NCBI RefSeq assembly: GCF_011300455.1
Contig: NZ_CP049869.1
Location: 682,001-746,000, forward strand
From: Sphingomonas piscis
Lineage (GTDB): Bacteria > Pseudomonadota > Alphaproteobacteria > Sphingomonadales > Sphingomonadaceae
Length of the DNA: 64,000 nt
Direction of reading: 5' to 3'
Shown: positions 45,744 through 54,666 of the stretch, piece by piece
Position numbering within the stretch: position 1 is the first letter of the stretch
Layout of the letters: each line of letters starts with the position of its first letter
Notes under the pieces: generated by a model
What the model saw: only the letters and a program-made list of their open reading frames with translations
Told to the model about the DNA's origin: nothing
Database searches by the model: none
Made by a program: the position numbers and the translations under genes

Positions 45744-46691
45744 ATGAAGAAGTTTCTCTTGGCCGCTGCCGCTACGGCAGCGCTTGCCGCACCTGCGGCT
45801 GCCCGTGACGGGTCGCCCTATGTCGGTATCGAAGGCGGTCTGCTGCTGCCCCGCGACGTCAATGGCGATGCATTCGTCGACAACGTCCGCACGGTTGGCG
45901 CTGGCGCCGACTTCAGCGACGGCGGTGCGTTCGAGCATAACCTGAAGCGCGGTTGGGACGTCGATGTCATCGGCGGTTACGACTTCGGTGCCTTCCGCCT
46001 TGAAGGCGAACTCGGCTGGAAGCGTGCGAAGCGCGAAGGCCTAAACCCGGACGGCAGCTTTCTTGGCTCGCTGAACACCGGCCTCAACCGTCCCTCGGTT
46101 GCTCCGGATCCCGGCGCGCCGGGCCTCGCGGCATTCACCGCCGACGACTTCGACGACGTTGACGGCAAGGTTTCCGTCCGCTCGGCGATGGTCAACGCGC
46201 TCGTCGATTTCGGCGCTGACGACGGTCTGTCCTTCTACGGCGGCGTCGGCGCGGGTCGTGCTTGGGCGAAGGCACTCAACGATAGCGACAGCGCCTGGGC
46301 GTTCCAGGGCATCCTGGGCCTCCGCACCGCGGTTAGCGAGAACATCGACCTGGGTCTGAAGTATCGCTACTTCCGCACCGGCCGCATGGGCTTCGTCGGT
46401 GGTCCAATCACCCTCGCGGGCAATCCGGACTCGGTGTTCGGCGGAACCTACTCCAACATCACGCCGACCCTGAACGACCGCTTCCGCTCGCACTCGCTGC
46501 TGGCGTCGCTGACGTTCAACTTCGGTGCGCCTGTTGAGCCGGCCCCGGTGGTCGCAGCGCCGCCGCCCCCGCCGGCCGCTCCGGCCACTCAGACCTGCCC
46601 GGACGGCAGCGTCGTTCTGGCGACTGACGTCTGCCCGGCGCCGCCGCCCCCGCCGCCGCCGGCTCCGGCTCCGGCTGGCGAACGCGGCTAA
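45744..46691 (+). CDS. Outer-membrane beta-barrel protein with Pro-rich tail
   Basis: A 315-residue protein with signal peptide MKKFLLAAAATAALAAPAAA. An eight-strand barrel of the OmpA N-terminal type follows (SPYVGIEGGLLLPRD, GYDFGAFRLEGELGWKRAK, YGGVGAGRAWAKAL, IDLGLKYRYFRTGRMGF, SLLASLTFNFG). The last 50 residues are Pro-rich with two cysteines (TCPDGSV and ATDVCP), ending PAGERG. There is no C-terminal peptidoglycan-binding OmpA domain, although the tail resembles the linker that precedes one. The ribosome-binding site AAGAGG is strong and a terminator follows, so it is probably abundant and monocistronic. Confidence 0.85.
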   Translation: MKKFLLAAAATAALAAPAAARDGSPYVGIEGGLLLPRDVNGDAFVDNVRTVGAGADFSDGGAFEHNLKRGWDVDVIGGYDFGAFRLEGELGWKRAKREGLNPDGSFLGSLNTGLNRPSVAPDPGAPGLAAFTADDFDDVDGKVSVRSAMVNALVDFGADDGLSFYGGVGAGRAWAKALNDSDSAWAFQGILGLRTAVSENIDLGLKYRYFRTGRMGFVGGPITLAGNPDSVFGGTYSNITPTLNDRFRSHSLLASLTFNFGAPVEPAPVVAAPPPPPAAPATQTCPDGSVVLATDVCPAPPPPPPPAPAPAGERG

Positions 46692-46713
46692 GCTTCACGG
46701 CTTTGCTTCAAGG

Positions 46714-46752
46714 AGACCCCGGACGAGCGACCCTCGTCCGGGGTCTTTCTTT
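46714..46752 (+). terminator. Strong Rho-independent terminator after the barrel gene
   Basis: AGACCCCGGACGAG (46714-46727) pairs perfectly with CTCGTCCGGGGTCT (46733-46746), followed by a T-rich tail TTCTTT. A 14-bp stem with a 5-base loop. Confidence 0.95.
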
Positions 46753-46838
46753 ATGGTGCCTACCGTTCGTCGAAAAGCTTTTGGTTTCCGTTTCTTAGGG
46801 CGTAGCGAGAGGCAAGATCTCTCGGAGTGACCACCCTC

Positions 46839-49487
46839 ATGAATGTTCGTCCGCTGCTTGCCCTGTCCGTTGCCGCCGCCGCTCTGCTCGCCGCACCTCA
46901 GCAATCCGCCGCAGCGCCCGACACGGTGGACGCCAGCCTTCCGACGCAATTGCCGCGCGAAGCGGTGCCGAGCCATTACGCAATCACCGTCACCCCGAAC
47001 GCACCCAAGCTGACGTTCGACGCCAATGTGCTGATCGACCTTCAGGTGGTGAAACCGACCCGTAGCTTGACGCTCAACGCAGCCGACCTGTCATTCCGCA
47101 AGGTCAGCATCAGCGGCGCGGCACAGGCCACCGGCCGTGCCAAGACCAATGCCGATGCGCAGACCGCGACCTTCGACTTCGGGCGTACGCTTGCTCCCGG
47201 CAAGTACCGGCTGGCAGTCGATTATTCGGGCAAGATCAACACGCAGGCCAACGGACTGTTCGCGCTCGACTATAAGAACAAGGAGGGCAAGGACGCCCGG
47301 TCCTTGTTTACTCAGTTCGAGGCTCCGGACGCGCGGCGGTTCGTACCGAGCTGGGATGAACCGGATTACAAGGCGACGTTCGACCTCACCGCCCGTGTGC
47401 CCGCCGCCGAGACGGCGGTCAGCAACATGCCGGTAGCGACCAGCCGCACGATTGCCGGCGGGCTGAAGGAGTATCGCTTCCAGACCTCGCCGGTCATGTC
47501 ATCCTACCTGCTGTTCTTCGCGCAGGGTGATTTCGAGCGGATCGCGAAGAAGGTCGGTGACCGCGAAGTCGGGATCGTCGTTTCCCGCGGCAACGGCGAC
47601 AAGGCACGCTACGCGCTCGACGCGGAAGCGCAGTTGCTCCCCTATTTCGACGATTACTTCGGCGTGCCCTACCCGCTGCCCAAGCTCGACAATGTGGCCG
47701 GTCCGGGACAGTCGCAATTCTTCGGCGCGATGGAGAATTGGGGCGCCATCTTCACCTTCGAGAAGATCCTCCTGAACGACCCTGCGATCACTACCGAGCG
47801 CGACCGGCAGGCGATCTTTTCCGTCGAGGCGCACGAAATGGCGCACCAATGGTTCGGCAATCTCGTCACCATGGCCTGGTGGGACGACCTATGGTTGAAC
47901 GAAGGGTTCGCGAGCTGGATGGCGACCCGCGCGACCCAGCATTTCCATCCTGACTGGGGCGCGGACGTCGATCGCGTCGCTTCCCGCGAAGAGGCGATGG
48001 CGCTGGACGCGATCAAGTCGACGCACCCGATCGTCCAGCAGATCCGGACCGTCGAGCAGGCCAATCAGGCGTTCGACAACATCACCTATGAAAAGGGCCA
48101 GTCCGTCATCACAATGCTGGAAGGGTTCGCCGGCGCTGACATCTGGCAGGCCGGCATCCAGGCCTATATGAAGCGGCACGCTTACCAGAACACGCGCACT
48201 GCCGACTTGTGGGCAGCAGTCGAAGGCGCCGGGGCCAAGGGGCTGACCCAGGTCGCCAACGACTTCACCAATCAGCCCGGTATCCCGTTGATCACGGTGG
48301 GACCGGCGCGCTGCGTCGGCGGGCGCACTGTGGCCACACTGACCCAGACTCAATTTGCCGGGGACGATCGCGCGCGGGTTAGTACCCCGCTGCGCTGGCA
48401 CGTCCCCGTTCGGGCTAGTGCAGGAGGCAAGGTCGCGCAGATCATCACTGCGGGGCCGACCAACACGATCGAGGTGGAAGGCTGCGGACCCTTGCTGATC
48501 AATCCGGGACAGACCGGCTATTTCCGTACCTTGTACCAGCCTCAGCAAGCGGCGGCTCTGATTGGGCGGTTCGGAGCGCTCGGCCCGGTCGATCAGTTCG
48601 GCCTGATGACCGAGCAACTGGTACTTTCAAGCGCCGGTTACCAGCCGATGTCGGTCGGCCTGGATGCGATTGCCGCCGTACCGGCGACCGGCAACGCCAA
48701 GGTGGTCAACGAAGCGGTGAGCCGGTGGAATGACTTGTACGATGAGCTTGAGGGGCAGCCGGCCCTGCAGCAGGCGATCGCTAGCCGCATGGTTCGCACC
48801 TACGGCCCGCGGCTCCAGCAGCTTGGCTTCGCGCCTCGGGCGGGCGAGTCCCCGATCGAAACCCTGCTTCGGCCGACCTTGATCGGGAGGCTTGGCAAGT
48901 ACGGCGACCCCGCCGTCAAAGCGGAAGGCAAAAGACTGTTCACGGCCTGGCAGTCGAACCCGGACGCTATTCCAGGCTCGCTGAAAGGCAGCTGGCTCGG
49001 CGTCGTCGCCGACAATGCCGACGCCGCGACATGGGATGCGCTTCATCGCAGTGCCCAACGGGCCAGTGGTGCGGTGGAGCGGTCGACATTGTACGAGTTG
49101 CTGGGGCGCGCCCGGAACGAAGCTCTGGCGCGCCGGGCACTGGAACTCGCCCTTACCGATGAACCGGGCAAGACGGTCAGCGCTTCGATCATCCGGTCCG
49201 TGGCAGCGGTTCACCCGAAGATGGCGATCGAGTTCGTTCTCGCGCACCTCGCGCAAGTTAACGAGCTCGTCGACATTTCGGGGCGGTCGCGGTTCATGCA
49301 GCGGCTCGTCGGGGACAGCAGCGACGCCAGCCTGATCCCAATCCTGGAAAGCTATGCCAACGCCAATCTTGCAGCAACCGATCGGGCGCCGATCAACCAG
49401 GCGATCGATACCATCAGATTGCTGTCTGCGCGGCAAAGCAGGATGCGCTCCGAGGTAGGCGCGTGGCTTGCCGGCCGTTCGTCTTAA
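46839..49487 (+). CDS. M1-family zinc aminopeptidase, exported
   Basis: An 882-residue gluzincin with signal peptide (VRPLLALSVAAAALLAAPQQ). Substrate-binding GAMENWGA is present, then zinc site His332-Glu-x2-His336 (HEMAHQWF) with Glu355 in LNEGFASW. The C-terminal half is the ERAP1-like helical domain. It removes N-terminal residues from peptides, presumably in the periplasm. I chose ATG at 46839 with GGAG upstream; a GTG at 46827 would add four residues. It sits between two ribosomal protein gene pairs, with its own terminator-bounded unit. Confidence 0.93.
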   Translation: MNVRPLLALSVAAAALLAAPQQSAAAPDTVDASLPTQLPREAVPSHYAITVTPNAPKLTFDANVLIDLQVVKPTRSLTLNAADLSFRKVSISGAAQATGRAKTNADAQTATFDFGRTLAPGKYRLAVDYSGKINTQANGLFALDYKNKEGKDARSLFTQFEAPDARRFVPSWDEPDYKATFDLTARVPAAETAVSNMPVATSRTIAGGLKEYRFQTSPVMSSYLLFFAQGDFERIAKKVGDREVGIVVSRGNGDKARYALDAEAQLLPYFDDYFGVPYPLPKLDNVAGPGQSQFFGAMENWGAIFTFEKILLNDPAITTERDRQAIFSVEAHEMAHQWFGNLVTMAWWDDLWLNEGFASWMATRATQHFHPDWGADVDRVASREEAMALDAIKSTHPIVQQIRTVEQANQAFDNITYEKGQSVITMLEGFAGADIWQAGIQAYMKRHAYQNTRTADLWAAVEGAGAKGLTQVANDFTNQPGIPLITVGPARCVGGRTVATLTQTQFAGDDRARVSTPLRWHVPVRASAGGKVAQIITAGPTNTIEVEGCGPLLINPGQTGYFRTLYQPQQAAALIGRFGALGPVDQFGLMTEQLVLSSAGYQPMSVGLDAIAAVPATGNAKVVNEAVSRWNDLYDELEGQPALQQAIASRMVRTYGPRLQQLGFAPRAGESPIETLLRPTLIGRLGKYGDPAVKAEGKRLFTAWQSNPDAIPGSLKGSWLGVVADNADAATWDALHRSAQRASGAVERSTLYELLGRARNEALARRALELALTDEPGKTVSASIIRSVAAVHPKMAIEFVLAHLAQVNELVDISGRSRFMQRLVGDSSDASLIPILESYANANLAATDRAPINQAIDTIRLLSARQSRMRSEVGAWLAGRSS

Positions 49488-49490
49488 GCG

Positions 49491-49661
49491 TCAATCGTCA
49501 GCGAGGCCCAGCATTGCGCAGTAATGGCGGCAGGCCCGCAGATGAGCGACCCGCTCGCGTTCGCTTCTGGCGTTCTCGGCCAGCAGCAACGCGCGCTTCA
49601 GGCGGTCCATCAGGTAGATGCGATAGCCGGAGTCGCCTCTTTCGGATCGAGCAGTCGGCAT
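49491..49661 (-). CDS. Small helical hypothetical protein
   Basis: A 56-residue protein from ATG 49661 (MPTARSERGDSGYRIYLMDR at the start). The rest is one amphipathic helix rich in Arg, Leu and Ala with a C-terminal RACRHYCAMLGLADD. A GGTGGGGG run lies about ten bases upstream of the start. It is convergent with the aminopeptidase gene, 3 bases apart. No family is recognised. Confidence 0.5.
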   Translation of the reverse strand: MPTARSERGDSGYRIYLMDRLKRALLLAENARSERERVAHLRACRHYCAMLGLADD

Positions 49662-49793
49662 TACCAACCCCCACCAAGCCATCAGGAAAGTGCCTGAAGA
49701 TCAGCTACTTACGCTATGTTAGCTGGGGCCGGACTGAATAATCGAGTCATCGCTCGTTCAACGACTCGCGGGCTGCCGTGTTGGCGCATCGGC

Positions 49794-49821
49794 TTGAACG
49801 GCCGGCAAAAATCTGTATAGG
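49794..49821 (+). promoter_or_regulatory. Putative rplJL promoter
   Basis: TTGAAC (49794-49799), a 16-base spacer and TATAGG (49816-49821) resemble a housekeeping promoter. Transcription from about 49829 would give a leader of roughly 235 bases before rplJ. Confidence 0.5.
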
Positions 49822-49829
49822 CGCGGTTC

Positions 49830-50062
49830 GCTCCCGGCTTGCCGGGCGCACCGTCCGAGACAGCTGCTGAGGGCTCCCCTCTTAATCCGCAGCCTAGACG
49901 GGGACAGGAATCATTCGGCGGACTTCAGGTCTGCCGTCGTGCGTTGCATGTGCAGCGCTTCGATCTCCAACCCCACGGACATACGTTCTCGTCGCGGCTT
50001 GCTGCGCCGAGTTTTTGAAGTCTCGGCCAAAGTACCACTTTGGCCGAAAACATGGAGTTGGC
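49830..50062 (+). ncRNA. rplJ leader region (L10 leader candidate)
   Basis: The region between the promoter and rplJ has no gene. It begins with hairpin CCCGGC-TT-GCCGGG (49833-49846) and ends with the palindrome GGCCAAAGT-N3-ACTTTGGCC at 50025-50045. L10/L7-L12 leaders elsewhere bind L10 for autoregulation. I could not confirm the full L10 leader fold by eye. Confidence 0.4.
50025..50045 (+). promoter_or_regulatory. rplJ leader palindrome shared with rplK
   Basis: GGCCAAAGT and ACTTTGGCC are perfect 9-bp complements around ACC, ending 17 bases before the rplJ ATG. It is the better of two copies; the other precedes rplK at 44387-44409. Confidence 0.6.
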
Positions 50063-50578
50063 ATGGATCGTTCGCAAAAAGCCGATCTGGTTGCCGAGCT
50101 GAAGAGCGTCTTCTCCGAGACCAGCGTGGTGGTTGTCACCCGCAATCTCGGGCTTTCGGTGGCCCAGTCTACCGACCTGCGCCTGAAGATGCGCGATGCC
50201 GGGGCCCAGTTCAAAGTTGCGAAGAACCGGCTTGCACTCATCGCGCTGGATGGCTCGCGCTATCAGCCGATCGGGGACCTTCTGAAGGGCCCGACCGCGC
50301 TGGCGACCTCCATCGATCCCGTGGCCGCCGCCAAGGTGGCCGTGGACTTCGCCAAGACGACCGACAAGTTCGAGATCGTCGGCGGCGCGATGGGCGACAC
50401 CGTGCTCGACGTGAACGGGATCAAGGCGCTCGCCGAACTCCCGTCGCTCGACGAAATGCGTGGGACGCTGATCGGCCTTATCCAGGCCCCGGCGACCAAG
50501 ATCGCGCGGACCGTCGCCGAGCCCGGTGCACAGCTTGCACGGATCTTCCAGGCTTATGCTTCCAAGGAAGCCGCATAA
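50063..50578 (+). CDS. rplJ: Ribosomal protein L10
   Basis: A 171-residue L10 that anchors the L7/L12 stalk. Its start [19 protein letters not shown] is typical, followed by [31 protein letters not shown] (positions about 27-57) and the C-terminal helix that binds L12 dimers ([24 protein letters not shown]). ATG at 50063 preceded by GGAGTT. rplL follows 57 bases later. Confidence 0.97.
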   Translation: MDRSQKADLVAELKSVFSETSVVVVTRNLGLSVAQSTDLRLKMRDAGAQFKVAKNRLALIALDGSRYQPIGDLLKGPTALATSIDPVAAAKVAVDFAKTTDKFEIVGGAMGDTVLDVNGIKALAELPSLDEMRGTLIGLIQAPATKIARTVAEPGAQLARIFQAYASKEAA

Positions 50579-50635
50579 GCCCCTTCGTTTTCAACGCACG
50601 ACAATTGGGCACGATTGCCCGCACAGGAGTAACAA

Positions 50636-51013
50636 ATGGCTGACATCAATGCGCTGGTTGACCAGCTTTCCGAACTGACCGTCCTCGAGGCGGCCGAGCT
50701 CGCCAAGGCCCTCGAAGAGAAGTGGGGCGTTTCTGCTGCCGCCGCCGTTGCGGTTGCCGGTCCGGCTGCCGGCGGCGCTGCTGCCCCGGCTGCTGAAGAG
50801 AAGACCGAGTTCGACGTGATCCTCACCGGCGACGGTGGCAAGAAGATCAACGTCATCAAGGAAGTCCGCGCGATCACCGGCCTGGGCCTCGGCGAGGCCA
50901 AGGCGCTCGTCGAGTCGGCTCCGAAGCCGATCAAGGAAGGCGTCAACAAGGACGAAGCCGAGAAGATCAAGAAGCAGATCGAGGAAGCCGGCGGCACCAT
51001 CGAACTCAAGTAA
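50636..51013 (+). CDS. rplL: Ribosomal protein L7/L12
   Basis: A 125-residue stalk protein with N-terminal dimerisation helices ([21 protein letters not shown]), an Ala/Gly hinge at about residues 38-55 and the C-terminal factor-binding domain ([24 protein letters not shown], then EAGGTIELK). It recruits translation GTPases. A terminator follows at 51063-51090. rpoB, the usual next gene, is absent here. Confidence 0.98.
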   Translation: MADINALVDQLSELTVLEAAELAKALEEKWGVSAAAAVAVAGPAAGGAAAPAAEEKTEFDVILTGDGGKKINVIKEVRAITGLGLGEAKALVESAPKPIKEGVNKDEAEKIKKQIEEAGGTIELK

Positions 51014-51062
51014 GCTTCGCTTACGCGAAAAGCTTCTTCGCTTTCTCAGCGACGAAACAGGA

Positions 51063-51090
51063 AGGGCGGCCTCGCGAGGGGCCGCCCTTT
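51063..51090 (+). terminator. Rho-independent terminator after rplL
   Basis: AGGGCGGCC pairs with GGCCGCCCT across the loop TCGCGAGG, followed by TTTTCGTTTT. Confidence 0.9.
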
Positions 51091-51150
51091 TCGTTTTCAG
51101 ATGTTCCACTGACCCAGCACTGCTAAAGGACGATCGAGAGGTTTAACGAA

Positions 51151-52125
51151 GTGCGCGTCGCTCATCCATTGCTCAAGCTTCCGTTTAAATTCTGCGCGGA
51201 GACCCTGGCGCGCGAAGTTGCCGCTTTGCCCAAGGACGCCTGGGTTGAACATCCTTCCAAAATCGACGGCAATCTGGCCGTACGGCTCGTAAGTCCGGGA
51301 GGTGCGCATACAGACGACTGGGTCGGCGCCATGGCGCCAACGCCGTTCCTCCAGCAGACGCCTTATATTCGTCAGATCATGGAAGCGCTCGATGCGCCGT
51401 GGGGACGAAGCCGGCTCATGGGTCTCGAAGCTGGCGCGACCGTACCGCACCATGTCGACGTCCATTATTACTGGCGGACGCACCTGCGGATCCACGTTCC
51501 AATCGTCACCAACCCTGGGGTGGAATTCACCTGCGACGGCACGACGGTGCACATGGCCGCTGGGGAGTGCTGGCTGCTCGATTCCTTCTTTCCTCATTCG
51601 GTTGAGAACCGGGGCGAGGATTTGCGTATCCACCTGGTTCTCGACACGGTCGGCAGCAGCGCTCTTTGGGACCTGATCGACGCCGCGGCAACCGGCGCGA
51701 GCCAGCCGACGCTGGTGGCGCCGGGCGGCGCAGGTGCAAAGCCCTTGCTGTTTGAACAAGTCAACGCGCCCGAGGTGATGTCGCCGTGGGAGATCAAGTC
51801 CCACATCGCCTATATTTTCGACTGGATGGATGATGATCCGAAGCTCACCCCGGTTCAGCAAATCCTTGATCGTTTCGTGACCGGATGGGCTGGCGTTTGG
51901 GCTGTCTACGGTACCAACGACAGTGGCATCGTTGCCTATCTTCGGCTGATCAAGGAAGTGCGGGAGCAGCTTGCTCGGTCCGGCGGCAAGGAGCTGATGA
52001 TGCGTAATGGCTGGCCCATGCTCGACTCGCTGCAACGTTACGTTCTTGGCAATGCAGTGCTGCCCGCGAAGGTGCAGCGGTTCGTGGCCGCCGCCCGCGC
52101 GGCGCAGCAGGCCGCGACCGCATGA
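51151..52125 (+). CDS. Aspartyl/asparaginyl beta-hydroxylase-domain protein
   Basis: A 324-residue Fe(II)/2-oxoglutarate-type hydroxylase-like protein from GTG 51151. The double-stranded beta-helix carries HHVDVHYYWRTHLRIHVPI (first metal His near residue 99), GECWLLDSFFPHSVENRGED and RIHLVLD. A C-terminal helical extension of about 120 residues (IFDWMDDDPKLTPVQQILDRF onward) is not part of the core domain. Substrate unknown. Its stop overlaps the start of the sulfotransferase gene (ATGA, 52122-52125), implying a joint role. Confidence 0.85.
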   Translation: MRVAHPLLKLPFKFCAETLAREVAALPKDAWVEHPSKIDGNLAVRLVSPGGAHTDDWVGAMAPTPFLQQTPYIRQIMEALDAPWGRSRLMGLEAGATVPHHVDVHYYWRTHLRIHVPIVTNPGVEFTCDGTTVHMAAGECWLLDSFFPHSVENRGEDLRIHLVLDTVGSSALWDLIDAAATGASQPTLVAPGGAGAKPLLFEQVNAPEVMSPWEIKSHIAYIFDWMDDDPKLTPVQQILDRFVTGWAGVWAVYGTNDSGIVAYLRLIKEVREQLARSGGKELMMRNGWPMLDSLQRYVLGNAVLPAKVQRFVAAARAAQQAATA

Positions 52126-52976
52126 GTTCGCCGTCGTACCGCGACTTGATCAAGGATCCGATCTTCGCCGTCAGCACTCCGCGGTCTGGCTCAACCCTAT
52201 TGTTCGAGACGCTCGCAAAGGCACGGGGTCTGTTCACACCTGGTGGGGAAAGCCACAGCCGAATTGAAAAGGTCGCGAATTTCCATCCCGCGGCACGGAA
52301 CTGGACGTCGAACCGACTGACACAGGACGACGCTACGAATAGCAACGTCGAGCAATTGGCGGAGCTATTCTATCGTGACCTGCGCGAAGCCGAGGGTGAA
52401 CTTCCCGAGGGGGCTGTTCGGATGCTCGAGAAGACCCCGAAGAACTCGCTTCGGATCCCCTTCTTCTCGGCGGCATGGCCATCCGCAACCTTTGTCTACC
52501 TGTACCGTGATCCGCGGGCTACCTTGGCCAGCATGGCGGAAGCCTGGGCTACAGGACGGTTCACCACATATCCGCAGCTGCCAGGATGGACAGGACTTCC
52601 CTGGTCGCTGTTGCTGGTTCCAGGTTGGAGAGACCTGATCGGCAAGCCGCTAATGGAAGTTGTTGCCGCCCAATGGGCGCGGACCACCGAGATCATCCTC
52701 GACGATCTTGCCAACCAGTCGAATGTGGTCGCGATCGCTTACGACGATCTCATCGCCGATCCGAACGGATTGTTGAGCAGGCTGACCAGCAGGCTCGGTA
52801 TCGATTGGGACGTCCGGCTTCCGGACGAACTGCCTTATTCGAAAATGACCTATTCGAAGCCGTCAGCTGAAAAATGGCGGCGGCTTGAAGACAAGATCTC
52901 CGCGGTGCTTCCGATCGTTGCGGCCGCCGATGAACGCGCCCGCCGCTTCTCCGATGAGGTCGGGTTAAGAGTTTAG
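52122..52976 (+). CDS. Sulfotransferase-family protein
   Basis: A 284-residue PAPS-dependent sulfotransferase-like enzyme. The 5'-phosphosulfate-binding loop is STPRSGSTLLFETLAKA at about residues 18-34, and the 3'-phosphate site is FVYLYRDPRATLASMAEAW at about 122-140. EKTPKNSLRIPFF lies between. Family length is normal. It is coupled to the hydroxylase gene, so both may modify one small molecule, lipid or peptide. The acceptor is unknown and no biosynthetic gene is adjacent. Confidence 0.85.
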   Translation: MSSPSYRDLIKDPIFAVSTPRSGSTLLFETLAKARGLFTPGGESHSRIEKVANFHPAARNWTSNRLTQDDATNSNVEQLAELFYRDLREAEGELPEGAVRMLEKTPKNSLRIPFFSAAWPSATFVYLYRDPRATLASMAEAWATGRFTTYPQLPGWTGLPWSLLLVPGWRDLIGKPLMEVVAAQWARTTEIILDDLANQSNVVAIAYDDLIADPNGLLSRLTSRLGIDWDVRLPDELPYSKMTYSKPSAEKWRRLEDKISAVLPIVAAADERARRFSDEVGLRV

Positions 52977-53038
52977 GCGCATCCGGATCGGACGAAGTTG
53001 CAGGCGATCGGCAATCATCATGGGTTCAGCCATGGCGC

Positions 53039-53224
53039 ATGCTTTCGCTCATCGTTGCTGCAACCCTGCTTCCTCAAAAGGTGACCGCCACGGCGACGAT
53101 CCGGATTATGCAGCAGGCGCGTGCGAGCGAGGAAAGCTGGTGGTCGGCGCCCCAGCGCACCGAGCGGTCACTCCGCGACGAGGCCGGACGATTGGTCCGG
53201 CTCCGTCTGGTTGAGCATGAGTGA
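53039..53224 (+). CDS. Small secreted-type hypothetical protein
   Basis: A 61-residue protein. MLSLIVAATLLPQKVTATAT at the start looks like a short signal sequence, and RASEESWW and RLVRLRLVEHE follow. The C-terminal RLRLVEHE and ATIRI strands resemble short Sphingomonad exported proteins I cannot name. The gap to the convergent flavoprotein gene is 3 bases. Confidence 0.55.
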   Translation: MLSLIVAATLLPQKVTATATIRIMQQARASEESWWSAPQRTERSLRDEAGRLVRLRLVEHE

Positions 53225-53227
53225 GCG

Positions 53228-54412
53228 CTAGAGCGCCTGCCCCGCCGCCCAGCCGCTCGCCCACGCCCACTGGAAGTTGTACCCGCCGAGCCAGCCGGTG
53301 ACGTCCACCGCCTCGCCGATGGCGTACAGCCCGGGGACCGAGCGAGCTTCCATCGTTTGCGACGACAGGCCGGCAGTTGCGATGCCGCCGACGGTGACTT
53401 CGGCCTTGGCAAACCCCTCCGTGCCGGTTGGGCGAAAGCGCCAGTCGCCCAGCTGCGCCTCGGCATGCATCAGCTTGCGGTCGGGCAGGTTGGCAAGGTC
53501 GCCATCGATGCCAAGCCGGTCCACCAACGTCGTCGCCAGCCGTTCGGGAAGCATGGTGCCGAGAAAGCCGCGCAAGCGGGTGCGGGGCCGTTCGCGTTTC
53601 GCAGCCAGGAGCCATCCCGAAACGGCATTCGGGAGGAAGTCGACGCCCACCTCCTCGCCCGGTCGCCAGTAGGATGAGACCTGAAGTATCGCCGGGCCGG
53701 ACAGGCCGCGATGGGTGAACAATGCCGCCTCGCGGAAGCTCGCCTTCCCTGCGTGGGCGACGACCTCGGTGGTGACGCCCGACAACTCGCGAAACAAAAT
53801 TTGATCACCACCAAGCGTCAGCGGCACCAGCGCCGGCCGGGGTTCGACCACCTTGAGGCCGAACCGTCGGGCGAGATCATAGGCGAAGCCCGTTGCTCCA
53901 AGCTTCGGGATCGAGGGGCCGCCAGTGGCGATGACCAGTGCCGGTGCCTCATGGATCCGGTCGCCCGCTTTAACCCTAAAACGGCCGTCGGCGTGACTGA
54001 TGTCACGTAGTGGCGCCTTTAGTTGCAAAGTCACGGCCCCTTTGTCGCACTCGGCGAGGAGCATGGCGACGATCTGGCGGGCACTGCCGTCGCAGAAGAG
54101 CTGACCAAGCGTCTTCTCATGCCAGGCGATGCCGTGCCGCTCGACCAGCGCGAGGAAGTCCGCGGCTGTATAGCGGCCCAGTGCCGATTTCATGAAGTGT
54201 GGGTTGGCGGAAAGATATTGCTGCGGGCCCGCGTTCACATTGGTGAAATTGCACCGGCCGCCGCCCGAGATCAGGATCTTCTTGCCGGGTGCGTCGGCAT
54301 GGTCGAGCAACAGCACTTTGCGGCCCCGCTGCCCCGCCACCGCGGCGCACATCAGCCCCGCCCCGCCCGCACCGAGGATGATTGCATCGAAGCTTTGCGC
54401 AGGTCTGCTCAC
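53228..54412 (-). CDS. HI0933-family flavoprotein (NAD(P)/FAD-dependent oxidoreductase)
   Basis: A 394-residue flavoprotein. FAD-binding Rossmann motif DAIILGAGGAGLMCAAVAGQRG is at about residues 9-30, followed by KKILISGGGRCNFTN, the family signature. ALVIATGGPSIPKLGATG and PGLYAIGEAVDVTGWLGGYN (second FAD contact) are present. The physiological substrate of most HI0933 proteins is unknown; some are called BaiN/RdsA. The preceding convergent gene is the small exported protein. Confidence 0.9.
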   Translation of the reverse strand: MSRPAQSFDAIILGAGGAGLMCAAVAGQRGRKVLLLDHADAPGKKILISGGGRCNFTNVNAGPQQYLSANPHFMKSALGRYTAADFLALVERHGIAWHEKTLGQLFCDGSARQIVAMLLAECDKGAVTLQLKAPLRDISHADGRFRVKAGDRIHEAPALVIATGGPSIPKLGATGFAYDLARRFGLKVVEPRPALVPLTLGGDQILFRELSGVTTEVVAHAGKASFREAALFTHRGLSGPAILQVSSYWRPGEEVGVDFLPNAVSGWLLAAKRERPRTRLRGFLGTMLPERLATTLVDRLGIDGDLANLPDRKLMHAEAQLGDWRFRPTGTEGFAKAEVTVGGIATAGLSSQTMEARSVPGLYAIGEAVDVTGWLGGYNFQWAWASGWAAGQAL

Positions 54413-54486
54413 GCGGCCTGCCTAGCGGCTTCCCGGCCGAATGTCCGCCTGTCGCCGGTAAGTCTGGCTGGCCGAAATGGCGCGAT

Positions 54487-54522
54487 AAAAAAAGGCTCCG
54501 GGCGCTAAGCCTCGGAGCCTTT
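54487..54522 (-). terminator. Rho-independent terminator, leftward
   Basis: GGCTCCG (54494-54500) pairs with CGGAGCC (54513-54519). On the leftward strand the stem is followed by seven T residues (complement of AAAAAAA at 54487-54493). It is positioned to end the PEP-CTERM transcript from 55393. Confidence 0.75.
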
Positions 54523-54666
54523 GAAAGGTTATCGCCTCGAGCGGGGTCGGCAGAAGCGACGGTCGGGAAACGACACTGAAGCTAAAACGCCGAGCATTCG
54601 CTCCAGATCCAAAAGAAACGCCTGCGAATCAGTATGTTGGTTGTGAGCGCCGACGCGCTCAGCGGA

